Positions 9,842-18,897 of a DNA stretch of 33,958 bases are shown piece after piece. Within the stretch, counting starts at the first letter, position 1, and every line of letters starts with the position of its first letter. This DNA comes from Planctomycetia bacterium. GTDB taxonomy: Bacteria; Planctomycetota; Planctomycetia; Planctomycetales; Planctomycetaceae. Both the position numbers and the translations under genes were made by a program. A model generated the notes under the pieces. It worked only from the letters and a program-made list of their open reading frames with translations. It had not been told where the DNA came from and searched no databases. The stretch spans positions 1 through 33,958 of the forward strand of contig JAPLNX010000513.1 in the NCBI GenBank assembly GCA_026400935.1, given 5' to 3'.

Positions 9842-12800
9842 ATGGTGAGTCACGGAAGAATTCGGTCGAGCAGACTTTGCGTCCAATGGTTTGTTGCCTG
9901 GGTCTTGCTTATCTGCACCGGCAGCCTGAGTGCGGCTGAGCCGTCACCCATTCAAGACGACGCGACATTACGCGACATCGCAATGATCGGCGAAAAGCTT
10001 GCGTGGGTGGTTGGCGATCATGGCGCGATGTGGAAGACGACCGATTCGGGTGTGACTTGGAAGTTCGTGTCGACGAACACGTTCGCACATTGGCAAAGCG
10101 TCTGTTTTCTGACCGATCGCATCGGCTGGATTGCTGGTGGCGATACCGAGCCGTTCACTCGCCGAGGTCGCGGGTTATTGCTGGTGACGAAAGACGGTGG
10201 ACTCACTTGGCAAACGGTGTCGAACGAGGAACTCCCTCGCCTGCGGTATGTCCGCTTCTTTGATCCTCGGCAAGGGGTGATCGTCGGCGAGCCGAACGCG
10301 GCACATCCTTCCGGCGTAATGTTCACCGAAGATGGCGGAAAGACTTGGCAAGAAATGCCAGGGCCGGCGGGTTCGAGTTGGTTGGCGGCGGACTTCGTCG
10401 AGCCGATGGACGGGTTATTGGGTGGTCGACACGGTCGAGTCTCAGCAGTGTCGGGAGGCAAAGTCTTGCCGACTCGCGTTGATCCTTCGAGTTGGCGACG
10501 CATTCATGCCGTTCGTTTGCAGAGTGACCTCAAAGGTTGGCTCGTCGGCGATGGCGGTTTGGTGATGAAGACCGACTCCGGCGGTGTTGTGTGGGAGGCT
10601 CCGCAAGGTGAACTGCCTCATGAATTGCGAGACGTGGCGAACTTCCGGGCCGTAGCGGCTCGCGGTGACCGCGTTTGGATCGCGGGCTCGCCGGGAAGTG
10701 TCATCTGGCATTCAGCCGACGGCGGTCAAACATGGCAACAACAACGAACTGGTTCGCAATTGCCGATCGAGTCGTTGAGGTTTGCCAATGGAAACAACGG
10801 CAGCGAATCACAAGTTGGCATCGCGGTTGGCGCATGTGGTTTGATTCTGCAAACAACAGACGGAGGTGAAACGTGGCGAGGCGTACGTGCTGCCGATCGG
10901 CGAGCCGCGTATTTGTCGGTTTCGGTCTGGCCAGAAGATGTTTCGTTTCGATTGATGGCACAGCAGAGCGGCGAACAAGGTTATCGCAGCCACGCGACGG
11001 TGTTAGTTCCGGAAATACGAACCGACAAAGCCGCGACGACAGAATTGGATCAACGCCTTCTCGACGCCGTTCATGCCAGCGGCGGGAACAGTGCCGAGAC
11101 TGATGATCGCTGGCTCTCGACAATTCCCGATTTGGCCAAACAACCAGAGAAATTACTCGAAGCATGGTCGCGACAGGCGGAAGGTCGACTAGATGAGCAA
11201 TTGCTGGCACGGTGGGTCGTCACATTGCGAGCGTGGCGTCCTGATGTTGTGGTCGTCGGCGGCGAGTCGGAAAACGCGATCGAAAAGCGTTTGCGTGAGT
11301 CAGTGTTGCGAGCGGTCGAGATCGCTGCCGATCCAACTCAACTCCCGTGGCTGAATGATGTCTTCGCTCTGCCGGAATGGAAGGTCTCGAAAGTTTACGC
11401 ACGGCGTCCTGATGGCAGCGCGGGCGAAATGATGGTCGAACCACATGAGTTGCTCGCACGACTCAGTGTATCGGTCGCTCAAGCCGCAGCAGTCGCGGAA
11501 GGACGATTGCTCGGCGAGAGTCTCGGACTGCGAATTCGAGGAGAGGCGTATCGGTTGTTGAAAGACGAGACATCGACTGGTGGAACGTTCTGGCGCGGCA
11601 TCGTTCGTGCCGGAGAGTCGGCTTCACGTCGAAAGATGCTCGAATTGAACGACCAGGATCTGGAGCAGCGACAGAAGTCGGCCCGACGTCAAAAGAATTT
11701 CGTCGCATCCGCGGAACGAGCAGTGACGAACGAGTCACGATCGCTCGCGTTGATCGCCGAACTTCGAACCAACACGCGCGAGATGCCTTCGTCGCAAGCG
11801 GCTGTGACGCTCGCTCAACTCGCGACGGATCTGCAACGCAACGGGCAGGCAGACGCAGCGGAAGCAACGCTGATTGAACTTGTTGATCGTTACGGCGATG
11901 AGCCCGTCGCGCAATCGGCGATGGCCGAACTGATTCGCAATTGGTGCAGTACCGAGAAGTCGTGGCAACGCCTCAAGAAAACCGAGGTCGTGCAAACCAC
12001 AACGAAAGCGGCGAAGGAATCTGCGACCGAATCAACAACGAATACAGCTCGTTCGCCATCGACCTCTCGGCCCATCCCGAAGAATCAAGCGGAACTGCTG
12101 AAGTTGAGCGGTACTGAAAATGCAATTCCTAAAACAGGTACGCCACTGTCAGCCGCGTCAACGACAGAATCGACTCGTGGTCCCTTGAAGGTCGGCAGTG
12201 AAACAACCTGGGATCGCGGACAACTCGATCATTGGCAGCAACAAGCGCTGAAATTGGCGAAGCGACTACGCGAACGATCACCAGAATTGGCCGATCAACC
12301 GAACGTGCAATTCCCGTTGGCCGCAATGCTCCGTCAGCGAGGATCACCTGATCTGTCATCGGCCATTTATCGTCGCTTTGAGCAAAACGTCTCGGCGACT
12401 CCGTGGCGTCGAGTCGCTCGGCGCGAACTTTGGTTGCAGCAACCGATCGGCGAACAGCCAGAAGAATGGTTCCGCTCGCTACCCACTCGGACTAAGCCGC
12501 ACTTGGACGGCGATCTCTCTGACGATTGTTGGCACAACGTTAAGCACCTTGAATTGCGAGAGGCTGATGCTGGTTCGCAACGGCAAGTGGATCAAGCACT
12601 CGCAGAGGAAGAGTCGGACTCTGATGTCCCGACACCTAAGAAGTCACGTGTCGTGCTAGCCAGCGGCAGCGATGTTGCGTTGGAAAAGCCGTTTGCGATG
12701 GTTTCTCATGACGATCGATATCTCTACTTCGCGGCGTCTTTGCCACGACATCCGGAGGTCTCGACTGTAGAGCCAGTTCGTGATGGGCGAACTCATGACG

Positions 12801-13147
12801 CAGATCTTTCTGGCTTCGATCGAGTCAGTCTGTTTGTTGATATCGACCGCGATTATTCGATCTGCGACCTCTTCGAAGTCGATCAACGTGGCTGCACTCG
12901 CGAGTCGTGCGGTGGCGATCAGCGATGGAACCCAAAGTGGTATGTCGTCACCGCGACCGACTCAAATCGCTGGACGCTCGAAGTCGCGATCCCACTGAGT
13001 GAACTCGCTCCGCCGGAACTCCGTCGCGGAGCAACCTGGACCATTGGCGTCGTCCGTACGCTGCCAGCGATCTCAGCATCGGGATGGCCGGCACTCGGCA
13101 GTCAATCGACTGAGCCGGTTTGGCGCGGGTTGTTGAAACTGGAATAG
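9842..13147 (+). CDS. Exported Ycf48/BNR-repeat protein with CBM9-like C-terminal domain
   Basis: A protein of 1101 aa. Residues 12-32 form a signal peptide (VQWFVAWVLLICTGSLSAAE). Residues about 40-345 are beta-propeller repeats of the Ycf48/BNR type, each with a D-G-G-x-T-W turn: TDSGVTWK, KDGGLTWQ, EDGGKTWQ, ADGGQTWQ, TDGGETWR. Residues about 395-700 are helical and charged, and about 710-790 are Ser/Thr-rich and probably disordered. The last 240 residues (PHLDGDLSDDCWHNV, DDRYLYFAASLPR, SLFVDIDRDY, WTLEVAIPLSEL) match the CBM9-like sugar-binding domain often fused to planctomycete exported proteins. The ATG at 9842 has only a weak Shine-Dalgarno, and a GTG follows directly. The function is not known; it may be a surface or periplasmic binding protein. 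It is divergent from the DUF1553 gene. Confidence 0.8.
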   Translation: MVSHGRIRSSRLCVQWFVAWVLLICTGSLSAAEPSPIQDDATLRDIAMIGEKLAWVVGDHGAMWKTTDSGVTWKFVSTNTFAHWQSVCFLTDRIGWIAGGDTEPFTRRGRGLLLVTKDGGLTWQTVSNEELPRLRYVRFFDPRQGVIVGEPNAAHPSGVMFTEDGGKTWQEMPGPAGSSWLAADFVEPMDGLLGGRHGRVSAVSGGKVLPTRVDPSSWRRIHAVRLQSDLKGWLVGDGGLVMKTDSGGVVWEAPQGELPHELRDVANFRAVAARGDRVWIAGSPGSVIWHSADGGQTWQQQRTGSQLPIESLRFANGNNGSESQVGIAVGACGLILQTTDGGETWRGVRAADRRAAYLSVSVWPEDVSFRLMAQQSGEQGYRSHATVLVPEIRTDKAATTELDQRLLDAVHASGGNSAETDDRWLSTIPDLAKQPEKLLEAWSRQAEGRLDEQLLARWVVTLRAWRPDVVVVGGESENAIEKRLRESVLRAVEIAADPTQLPWLNDVFALPEWKVSKVYARRPDGSAGEMMVEPHELLARLSVSVAQAAAVAEGRLLGESLGLRIRGEAYRLLKDETSTGGTFWRGIVRAGESASRRKMLELNDQDLEQRQKSARRQKNFVASAERAVTNESRSLALIAELRTNTREMPSSQAAVTLAQLATDLQRNGQADAAEATLIELVDRYGDEPVAQSAMAELIRNWCSTEKSWQRLKKTEVVQTTTKAAKESATESTTNTARSPSTSRPIPKNQAELLKLSGTENAIPKTGTPLSAASTTESTRGPLKVGSETTWDRGQLDHWQQQALKLAKRLRERSPELADQPNVQFPLAAMLRQRGSPDLSSAIYRRFEQNVSATPWRRVARRELWLQQPIGEQPEEWFRSLPTRTKPHLDGDLSDDCWHNVKHLELREADAGSQRQVDQALAEEESDSDVPTPKKSRVVLASGSDVALEKPFAMVSHDDRYLYFAASLPRHPEVSTVEPVRDGRTHDADLSGFDRVSLFVDIDRDYSICDLFEVDQRGCTRESCGGDQRWNPKWYVVTATDSNRWTLEVAIPLSELAPPELRRGATWTIGVVRTLPAISASGWPALGSQSTEPVWRGLLKLE

Positions 13148-13151
13148 TCGT

Positions 13152-13230
13152 ACGTAGCCGTCACGCTCCGCGTGACGAGCCGGTTGTGACAAGCTCAAGC
13201 TACTGAGCACTCGGCTCGTGACGGCTACGT
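13152..13230. terminator. Inverted repeat between convergent genes, possible bidirectional terminator
   Basis: The arms ACGTAGCCGTCACG at 13152-13165 and its exact inverse at 13217-13230 enclose a second partial arm (CGTGACGAGCCG). It lies 5 nt past the stop of the Ycf48-like gene and ends 11 nt before the stop of the convergent membrane-protein gene. There is no U-tract, so terminator function is inferred from position. It looks like one of the dispersed palindromic repeats of this genome. Confidence 0.6.
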
Positions 13231-13241
13231 GCAAAGGAAAC

Positions 13242-14096
13242 TCACGCGGCATCTGATTTTGAATGCTCGCAGATGGCGGAGTAACTCAGTTCGACCTCCG
13301 CGTCCGCGTCGCTGCCACTTCGTTTCAACTCGATGCGAATGCCATACGGGTATACGACCGAGACTTTCGAGCGAACGTCTTCGTCGCTGACCAATTCGCA
13401 CTCTACTTGCGGCGCGACTGCGAACGGAGGCGAGAACGGAACATGGACCGAGACGGTTCGTTGACCGGTAGCAAACAGCACTCGGACGGAGCCCTCAATC
13501 TCTTCTGTCCCATCGGGCAATGTCTGGCGAGTCATTCGCTGAGTGACCAAGCCGTCGGTTGGCTCGTCTAATTCGTCGCTTTCATCAATGAGAGGATCGA
13601 AGACCGCGAAGGATGACGAGGGCTCAATTGAAGTTGGCGAGTGGGGCAGTGTCAGTCTCCAAGTGGCTGCGCGATCGAATGCAAACCGGGGGGCTGACAC
13701 CGCTCCGCTTGCCTGATGGCTGGGTTCGAGATGCCACTGGCTGAAGAGAGCTAACAAACCGCCTGAGATTAGTGCGACCCCGATCAGCCAACCTTGAGAG
13801 AGCGGTGAACTCAACGGCGCGACCGCGAGACCACTGAGCCATGTCGTCAACCACGCGACGAACGCGATTAGCCGATCACGGCGCATGTCGGCGACCGCAA
13901 TCCGAACGCGATGAAATAACCCCCAGGCCGCAAGGCTCAACGCTGTGGAGATGAGGCTGACGAAAATGGACGGCCAAGCGGAAGTCAGAGCGAACTCACC
14001 CGCCACGCGTCGCGAGAAGAGGACCGCCGTCGTCACAATCACGCCGGTCCAAATTAGCATAGCGGCAGAATTACGTTGGCGTTCCGAACTCGACAT
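13242..14096 (-). CDS. Four-helix membrane protein of unknown function
   Basis: A protein of 284 aa from the ATG at 14096, chosen because AGGA lies 8 nt upstream. The longer reading begins in repeat DNA. Four hydrophobic helices occupy roughly residues 12-29 (AMLIWTGVIVTTAVLF), 41-61 (IFVSLISTALSLAAWGLF), 74-92 (LIAFVAWLTTWLSGLAVA) and 101-118 (WLIGVALISGGLLALF). A soluble domain of about 160 residues follows, with an acidic linker (DPLIDESDELDEP) and a beta-rich end. The line EIEGSVRVLFATGQRTVSVHVPF suggests a small beta-sandwich. I recognise similar unnamed proteins in planctomycetes but no named family. It is convergent with the Ycf48-like gene. Confidence 0.7.
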   Translation of the reverse strand: MSSSERQRNSAAMLIWTGVIVTTAVLFSRRVAGEFALTSAWPSIFVSLISTALSLAAWGLFHRVRIAVADMRRDRLIAFVAWLTTWLSGLAVAPLSSPLSQGWLIGVALISGGLLALFSQWHLEPSHQASGAVSAPRFAFDRAATWRLTLPHSPTSIEPSSSFAVFDPLIDESDELDEPTDGLVTQRMTRQTLPDGTEEIEGSVRVLFATGQRTVSVHVPFSPPFAVAPQVECELVSDEDVRSKVSVVYPYGIRIELKRSGSDADAEVELSYSAICEHSKSDAA

Positions 14097-14154
14097 GACT
14101 GCAATCCTTCGCAACGGACAAGCACAATCCATGTGCTTTACTAAGCCCATGCTC

Positions 14155-14272
14155 ACCCCCCACTGAGCTAGCCTCAGTGGATTCGGGCATTTGCACTACG
14201 AACTGATTCACTCGGAATGGTGATTGCCGTAGTACAAAAGCCAGATAACCACCGAGGCAAGCTCGGCGGAGC
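14155..14272. repeat. Paired-palindrome repeat element, copy A
   Basis: Two short palindromes, CCACTGAGctagcCTCAGTGG (about 14160-14180) and CCACCGAGGC-AAGCTCGGCGG (14249-14269), bracket a spacer containing TTTGCACTAC and GTACAAAAGCC. The same order of parts is found at 24601-24711, with closely similar spacer edges. The two are therefore copies of one element of about 115 bp. Here it separates the membrane-protein gene from metK. Confidence 0.75.
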
Positions 14273-14320
14273 CGGTTGATTAAGGGCTGGATGCTCTTTA
14301 CTTGGAAATCGTCAGGGCGA

Positions 14321-15457
14321 TCAAGCCGAACGTCGCAGCGAGTCAGCCTTGTCCGTCTTTTCCCAGGTGAAATCAGGATCATCCTTGCCGAAGTGCCCGC
14401 CGTGCGCTGTCTTGCGGAAGATTGGGCGTCGCAGTTGCAGATGCTCGATGATGCCACGTGGCGTGAGTGGGAAGTTGTCGCGAACAAGCGAAGCAATTTT
14501 CTCTTCGCTAATCGTGTTTGTCCCCTTGGTATCGACTCGAATGCTGACTGGATCTGCGACACCGATCGCGTAGGCCAGTTGCACTTCACAGTCGGTGGCG
14601 AGTCCTGCCGCGACGATGTTCTTCGCCACATAGCGAGCCATGTAGGCGGCCGAACGATCGACCTTCGTGGGGTCTTTACCGCTGAAAGCTCCGCCGCCGT
14701 GACGGCCCCAGCCTCCGTAAGTATCAACGATGATCTTGCGGCCGGTCAGGCCGCAGTCACCGTGCGGCCCGCCCACGACGAAGTTGCCAGTTGGATTGAT
14801 GTGGTACTTGGTCGCCGACGTGAGCCATTCGGCAGGAGCGCTCGGACGAATGACTTCGGACTTCACGAAGTCCGCGATCTGAGCTTGAGTCGCAGCAGCG
14901 GCATGCTGCGTCGAAACGACAACCGCGGTCACTCCGACGGCTTTACCGTCACGGAACTCAACGCTGACTTGGCTCTTGCTGTCCGGACGCAACCAATCCA
15001 CGACTCGCTTCTGACGAACTTCGGTCAGTTTATTGATAATGCGGTGAGCCAACGCAATCGGCACCGGCATAAATTCCGGAGTGTGGTCGCAGGCGTAGCC
15101 AAACATCAGGCCTTGGTCGCCGGCCCCATCGCGATCAACGCCCATGGCAATGTCCGGGCTCTGCGAATGCAGCGCGACAAAGCAACGAAAGGTTTCGGCA
15201 TCAAAGCCGACATCGACGTTCGAGTAACCGATATCACGCACGGCGTCGCGAGCCACTTGGACGTAATCGACTTTCGCTTGTGAGGTGATTTCACCAGCGA
15301 GAACCACTGTGTCAGTCGTGCAAAGCGTCTCGCACGCCACGCGAGATCGTGGATCTTGAGCCAGCAGAGCGTCGAGCACTCCGTCGGAAATTTGATCCGC
15401 GACCTTGTCGGGATGCCCCATGCTGACCGATTCACTCGTGAAGATGAAACTCGCCAT
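14321..15457 (-). CDS. metK: S-adenosylmethionine synthetase (methionine adenosyltransferase)
   Basis: An enzyme of 378 aa making S-adenosylmethionine from ATP and methionine; cytosolic, tetrameric in the family. Signature motifs are clear: [18 protein letters not shown] at residues 8-25, the [12 protein letters not shown] hexapeptide region at about 111-122, and the P-loop-like [19 protein letters not shown] at about 256-274. The length is usual for bacterial MetK. The ATG at 15457 gives the canonical [12 protein letters not shown] start. It is monocistronic as far as seen. The upstream leader has a 23-nt hairpin near 15522-15544, but I could not fit any known SAM-riboswitch core. Confidence 0.98.
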   Translation of the reverse strand: MASFIFTSESVSMGHPDKVADQISDGVLDALLAQDPRSRVACETLCTTDTVVLAGEITSQAKVDYVQVARDAVRDIGYSNVDVGFDAETFRCFVALHSQSPDIAMGVDRDGAGDQGLMFGYACDHTPEFMPVPIALAHRIINKLTEVRQKRVVDWLRPDSKSQVSVEFRDGKAVGVTAVVVSTQHAAAATQAQIADFVKSEVIRPSAPAEWLTSATKYHINPTGNFVVGGPHGDCGLTGRKIIVDTYGGWGRHGGGAFSGKDPTKVDRSAAYMARYVAKNIVAAGLATDCEVQLAYAIGVADPVSIRVDTKGTNTISEEKIASLVRDNFPLTPRGIIEHLQLRRPIFRKTAHGGHFGKDDPDFTWEKTDKADSLRRSA

Positions 15458-15822
15458 TTCGCTTTCGTTCCGTGTTGTCAGAGAAGATCACACCGGATTT
15501 TTAGAGAAGCATCCAAGCCCCATCCGGCAAAGTTCGGGCCGGATTGTAGGTACGAGGGGTGGATGCCTCAACGCAGTGGAAAAGGGTGATTAACCACAAA
15601 GGCACAAAGACGCGAAGACGCAAGAAACACTTGGGAAAGCGATTGCTTAGTAGAAGCTGAGATGAAAAGTTCCCGGATAACTTGCGCACCTGTTGCGGCT
15701 TCGAGCCTTGCTGTCTTAGTGGTTAGCGATTTTCTTTCCCTCGTCGCGATGACCGAGACCCTTTGTCTGAGTGGTTCTGGCGGCTAGTCTGACGCGAAAT
15801 TTTGTTAGGAGACGCCTTAATA
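15458..15822. other. Divergent intergenic region between metK and amidase
   Basis: About 365 bp that must hold the promoters of metK (minus strand) and the amidase gene (plus strand). It contains a short hairpin (ATCCGG...CCGGAT, about 15522-15544) and the MITE-like repeat at 15591-15725. No coding sequence and no confident promoter hexamers were found. Confidence 0.5.
15591..15725. repeat. MITE-like element with imperfect inverted ends (copy 3)
   Basis: The left end TAACCACAAAGGCACAAAG (15591-15609) and the inverted right end, ending at 15725 in GTGGTTA, agree at about 14 of 19 positions. The AACCACAAAGGCACAAAG wording matches a common dispersed repeat end. The ends resemble those at 3453-3587. 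The interior is non-coding. Confidence 0.5.
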
Positions 15823-17202
15823 ATGCCACTCAGTTTGAATCCGTCGGTTGAAGAAACGTTGCTTGGCCGTTCACATGCGATTCGTGAGCGGCGGATAACG
15901 TGCAGTGAGACACTCGATCGCTGCCGCTCGATGATGCGCGAATATGAGCCGAGCGTTCAAGCGTGGGTGCGTTTCGGTGGCGAAGAGCTTGATCAAGCTG
16001 CCGATGCGCTCGATGCCGAATTGCGACATGGAAACTGGCGCGGACCTCTGCACGGAATCCCGGTCGGCATCAAAGACATCTACGACATCGCCGATCAGCC
16101 AACGACAGCGGGGATTCCCAATCGCCAGTTTGAGCCAGCACACAGAGACGCCGTGCTGGTGAAAAGATTGCGTAACGCTGGCGCGATCATCGTTGGTAAA
16201 ACCGTGACGACTCCTTACGCCTTCTTCGATACACCGCCAACCCGCAATCCTTGGAATCTGGATCGCACACCGGGGGGCTCATCCAGCGGTTCAGCCGCAG
16301 CGGTCGCAACCGGCATGTGTCTCGGTGCACTTGGATCGCAGACGGGCGGTTCGATCACTCGACCAGCGTCGTTCTGTGGGATTGCTGGGTACAAGCCGAC
16401 CTTCGGATTGCTTAGTCGAGTGGGAATGTTTCCGTTTGCTCCGCACCTCGATCATCCCGGCCCAATGGCTAGGACTGTTGATGACTTGCTTGTCCTGATG
16501 ACCGCGATTGCTCCGAAGCGGTTGCGGGCCGAGTTTCGAGCGTTGCTCAACACACCGCTTGATGAAGGAATTATCAAACGCGAACGCACATCGCACTACA
16601 TTTCGGAATCGTGCGAACTCAGTTTGCTGTGGCTCGAAGAAGGATTCATGGAAAAGATCGAACCGGCCATGACCGAGGCAATGAAGAATGCCGTGCATCA
16701 CTTGGCGGGATGCGGTGCTTGCCCAGGATCGAATTTCGCCGATGAGCTCGACCTGCCCAAGCTGTGGCGTTGCCATCGGGCGATCATGGCGGTCGAAATC
16801 GCGTCCACCCAAGGAGAGCAATTAAGGCAGCATCCAGAACAATTCACGGCCGGAATTCGAGCCCTTATCGAAGAGGGACAAGCTGTGAAGACCGGGGACT
16901 ATGCCGAAGCGATTCAGTTCCAACGTGAACTGCGTCGCAAAGCGCAAGCGGCGATCGGAAATGAAATCTGGATTTGCCCCGCTGCTCGCGGAGCCGCACC
17001 GACTCTGGAGACTACCGGCGATCCGTGCATGAACTCGCCATGGAGTTTTCTCGGATTTCCGACGATCACGTTCCCTATGAGTCTCTCGCCAGAGGGTTTG
17101 CCACTTGGATTGCAGCTCATTGCAGCACCGCACCGCGACATCGAACTTTTCCAAGCGGCACGCTGGTGCGAGGCACAATTCAGGCATCGCGTATCAAGTT
17201 AG
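15823..17202 (+). CDS. Amidase, amidase-signature family
   Basis: A hydrolase of 459 aa. The amidase-signature Ser-cisSer-Lys triad is visible: the Lys in GIPVGIKD (residue 84), the Gly/Ser-rich TPGGSSSGSAAAVA loop (residues 149-162) and the nucleophile Ser in TGGSITRPASFCG (about residue 177). The family includes GatA, AtzF and general amidases. I cannot assign a substrate, and no GatB/GatC partner is adjacent, so GatA is unlikely. The ATG at 15823 gives MPLSLNP and has TAGGAG about 11 nt upstream. A TTG at 15802 would overlap that Shine-Dalgarno. No signal peptide is seen, so it is cytoplasmic. It is transcribed alone toward convergent murG. Confidence 0.88.
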   Translation: MPLSLNPSVEETLLGRSHAIRERRITCSETLDRCRSMMREYEPSVQAWVRFGGEELDQAADALDAELRHGNWRGPLHGIPVGIKDIYDIADQPTTAGIPNRQFEPAHRDAVLVKRLRNAGAIIVGKTVTTPYAFFDTPPTRNPWNLDRTPGGSSSGSAAAVATGMCLGALGSQTGGSITRPASFCGIAGYKPTFGLLSRVGMFPFAPHLDHPGPMARTVDDLLVLMTAIAPKRLRAEFRALLNTPLDEGIIKRERTSHYISESCELSLLWLEEGFMEKIEPAMTEAMKNAVHHLAGCGACPGSNFADELDLPKLWRCHRAIMAVEIASTQGEQLRQHPEQFTAGIRALIEEGQAVKTGDYAEAIQFQRELRRKAQAAIGNEIWICPAARGAAPTLETTGDPCMNSPWSFLGFPTITFPMSLSPEGLPLGLQLIAAPHRDIELFQAARWCEAQFRHRVSS

Positions 17203-17204
17203 CA

Positions 17205-17290
17205 CGACGTCCGAGCGAGCGAGTGGGTTGACGAGAGTGACACGCGAAAGATCGCATCACCAACTGGACTGCTTGCCGGCTCGTCATGCT
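17205..17290. repeat. TAGCACGACG-type repeat between amidase and murG
   Basis: Directly after the amidase stop the sequence reads TTAGCACGACGTCCGAGCGAG, closely similar to the left arm of the hairpin at 33883-33946 (CTAGCACGACGCGCAAGCGAG). A weaker opposite arm is seen toward 17275-17292 (GGCTCGTCATGCTTG). It appears to be a degenerate member of the same dispersed palindrome family, lying between convergent genes. Confidence 0.5.
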
Positions 17291-17294
17291 TGAT

Positions 17295-18482
17295 TCATCT
17301 CGCTCGCTCAATGTCTTCTATCGCGTCAACCACAGCAGAAGCTGCGTCTGGTTTCGCGAACTGCATCATGCCGTTGCGGAGTCGCTGTCGGTGTTCTTCG
17401 TCGTTCAACAACGACACGAGTTGCGAGCCTAGTTCATTAACGCTGGCAGCGGAGTCTGTTTGCTGCTCGATCAAAATGGCAGCGGTTCGATCGGCAAACA
17501 ATTTCGCGTTCAACCGCTGATGGTCATGAGCCGAGGTTGGCAACGGAACCAAGATCGCTGGCAAACCAGCGCAGGCGAGTTCGGCCAGTGTCGTCGCGCC
17601 GGCTCGCGAAATGACGCACGTGGCGCGGCGATATTGCTCGGCCATGTCACTCAGAAACGGTTGCACGTCTGCATTGAGGTTGAGCGCCGCGTAACGTCGG
17701 CGAATCTCGTCAATCTGACCGATGCCGGTTTGATGGACGATTCGCCAGCCAGTCAGAGTTGTCTCACCTATTTCGAGCCCGTTATGTCCCAGCAGGCCCT
17801 CAATTGCAGTAAGCACCAACGCATTCAAGGCCGTCGCCCCTTGGCTACCGCCGAGAATTAACAGCGTGTTTTTGTAGGACGGGCGCTCCTGCCCGTCGAA
17901 TGACAGACGAAGGGCAGGAGCGCCCGTCCTACAGGCTCGCTCACTCGCAAGCATGGCAATCTCTTGCCGAATTGGGTTGCCGGTTACGATCGTTCTTGTG
18001 CCCGCTGGGAGTCCTTGGGCAGCCTCGTTCCATGGCAAGCAGACGACGTTGGCAAAGCGACTCAGCCAACGAGTCGCTTTGCCGGGGATAACGTTTTGCT
18101 CCAGCAGCACGATTGGAATTCGGCCACGTCGAGCAGCGAGTACCGGCGGAGCACTCGCGAAACCACCAAGTCCGATGACCACGCTCGGTTTCTCGCTGGC
18201 GAGGACTGTTTGAGCCTGTCGATATGCTCGCCAGTTCTTGGCTAACGAAGGGACGATTCGCGAAAACGTCAACGACGGCGAGACTGATGACAACGTGGCC
18301 TGCTCGAAGCCCGCACGCCCCAAGATCTCACGTTCGATCGGTTTTTCTGAACCGACGAATAAAATGCGTGTCGCCGCATCCCGCCGCAGCAATTCTTGAG
18401 CAACAGCAATCCCCGGAAACAAATGCCCGCCGGTGCCGCCACCGGCAAAGACCACGGTTCGTAGTGAAGAGGGATTGGTCAT
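17295..18482 (-). CDS. murG: MurG, lipid II-forming N-acetylglucosaminyltransferase
   Basis: A protein of 395 aa from the ATG at 18482 (MTNPSSLRTVVFAGGG). It transfers GlcNAc from UDP-GlcNAc to undecaprenyl-pyrophosphoryl-MurNAc-pentapeptide at the inner face of the membrane, making lipid II. GT28 motifs: G-loop 1 GGGTGGHLFPGIAVA (residues 14-28), GLGGFASAPPVLAA, LLEQNVIPGKA, the second G-loop GGSQGATALN (211-220) and the UDP-GlcNAc site SRAGATTLAELACAGLPAILVPLP. It is longer than the usual roughly 355-360 aa. Part of the excess is residues 184-204, encoded by a palindromic repeat inserted in frame at 17873-17933, in the linker between the two Rossmann domains. Motifs on both sides are intact, so it is probably functional. 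A murG supports peptidoglycan synthesis in this planctomycete. Confidence 0.96.
   Translation of the reverse strand: MTNPSSLRTVVFAGGGTGGHLFPGIAVAQELLRRDAATRILFVGSEKPIEREILGRAGFEQATLSSVSPSLTFSRIVPSLAKNWRAYRQAQTVLASEKPSVVIGLGGFASAPPVLAARRGRIPIVLLEQNVIPGKATRWLSRFANVVCLPWNEAAQGLPAGTRTIVTGNPIRQEIAMLASERACRTGAPALRLSFDGQERPSYKNTLLILGGSQGATALNALVLTAIEGLLGHNGLEIGETTLTGWRIVHQTGIGQIDEIRRRYAALNLNADVQPFLSDMAEQYRRATCVISRAGATTLAELACAGLPAILVPLPTSAHDHQRLNAKLFADRTAAILIEQQTDSAASVNELGSQLVSLLNDEEHRQRLRNGMMQFAKPDAASAVVDAIEDIERAR
17873..17933. repeat. Palindromic repeat inserted in frame inside murG
   Basis: The arms 17873-17894 and 17912-17933 are a perfect 22-bp inverted repeat (core GGACGGGCGCTCCTGCCC), separated by 17 nt. 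On the minus strand it encodes about 20 residues (including RTGAPALRL and DGQERPSYK) without a stop or frame change. The position falls in the MurG interdomain linker just before the second nucleotide-binding glycine loop. The sequence looks like an intergenic REP-type element that has landed in a gene. Confidence 0.85.
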
Positions 18483-18897
18483 GCGGATGTCGGTGTGCGC
18501 GTCGTGATGATGTTGCGACCGAAGGTTGATGAACAACGCCACGGATGACAAGTTGGACTGCCTTGATGTTGATCCGGATCGTTCATGGCGTCGTTGTTTC
18601 CAAGCAGACTTGGCTTCGCACTTCGAGATAGTGCTTCAGTTTTAGTTGCCTTTCGCGACACGAAAGGGCGTTCATCCACGGCCCGAAAGTCGACGAACGG
18701 TTCAAGCTGCCCGACCAGCCCCTCTATGCGAGACACTTCGTAGCGTTACTTCTCGACTTCGGCAGGGACTTCTACAATCGGGCCACTTGGAAGTTAGTGT
18801 CATTCTGAGGTTGTGACCGATCCACTTGATGGTCGATCGGAAGAATCTTGTACCGCACGGCTCTCAACCGTGACCCCGCGATGAAAGCGAGCCTCCC
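18483..18897. other. Intergenic region between divergent murG and moxR genes
   Basis: About 415 bp without a gene that I can support. Open frames here lack homology and coding character. It should contain the promoters of murG (minus strand) and moxR (plus strand). A small hairpin CCTTTCG/CGAAAGG sits at 18649-18667. No confident -35/-10 pair was found. Confidence 0.5.

Noticed and set aside
14276-15283. 335-codon plus-strand ORF opposite metK
   Set aside because: Antisense shadow of a highly conserved metK; no family features.
15458-15600. Possible SAM riboswitch in the metK leader
   Set aside because: Only a short ATCCGG/CCGGAT hairpin is visible. None of the conserved cores of known SAM riboswitch classes could be fitted, and the hairpin is far from the start codon.
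15823-17202. Amidase as GatA of the aminoacyl-tRNA amidotransferase
   Set aside because: No gatB or gatC neighbours, and the sequence around the conserved motifs looks like a general amidase; left as amidase without a symbol.
18479-18736. 85-codon minus-strand ORF upstream of murG
   Set aside because: It overlaps the likely murG start region, lacks a good ribosome-binding site, and its translation has no coding character.
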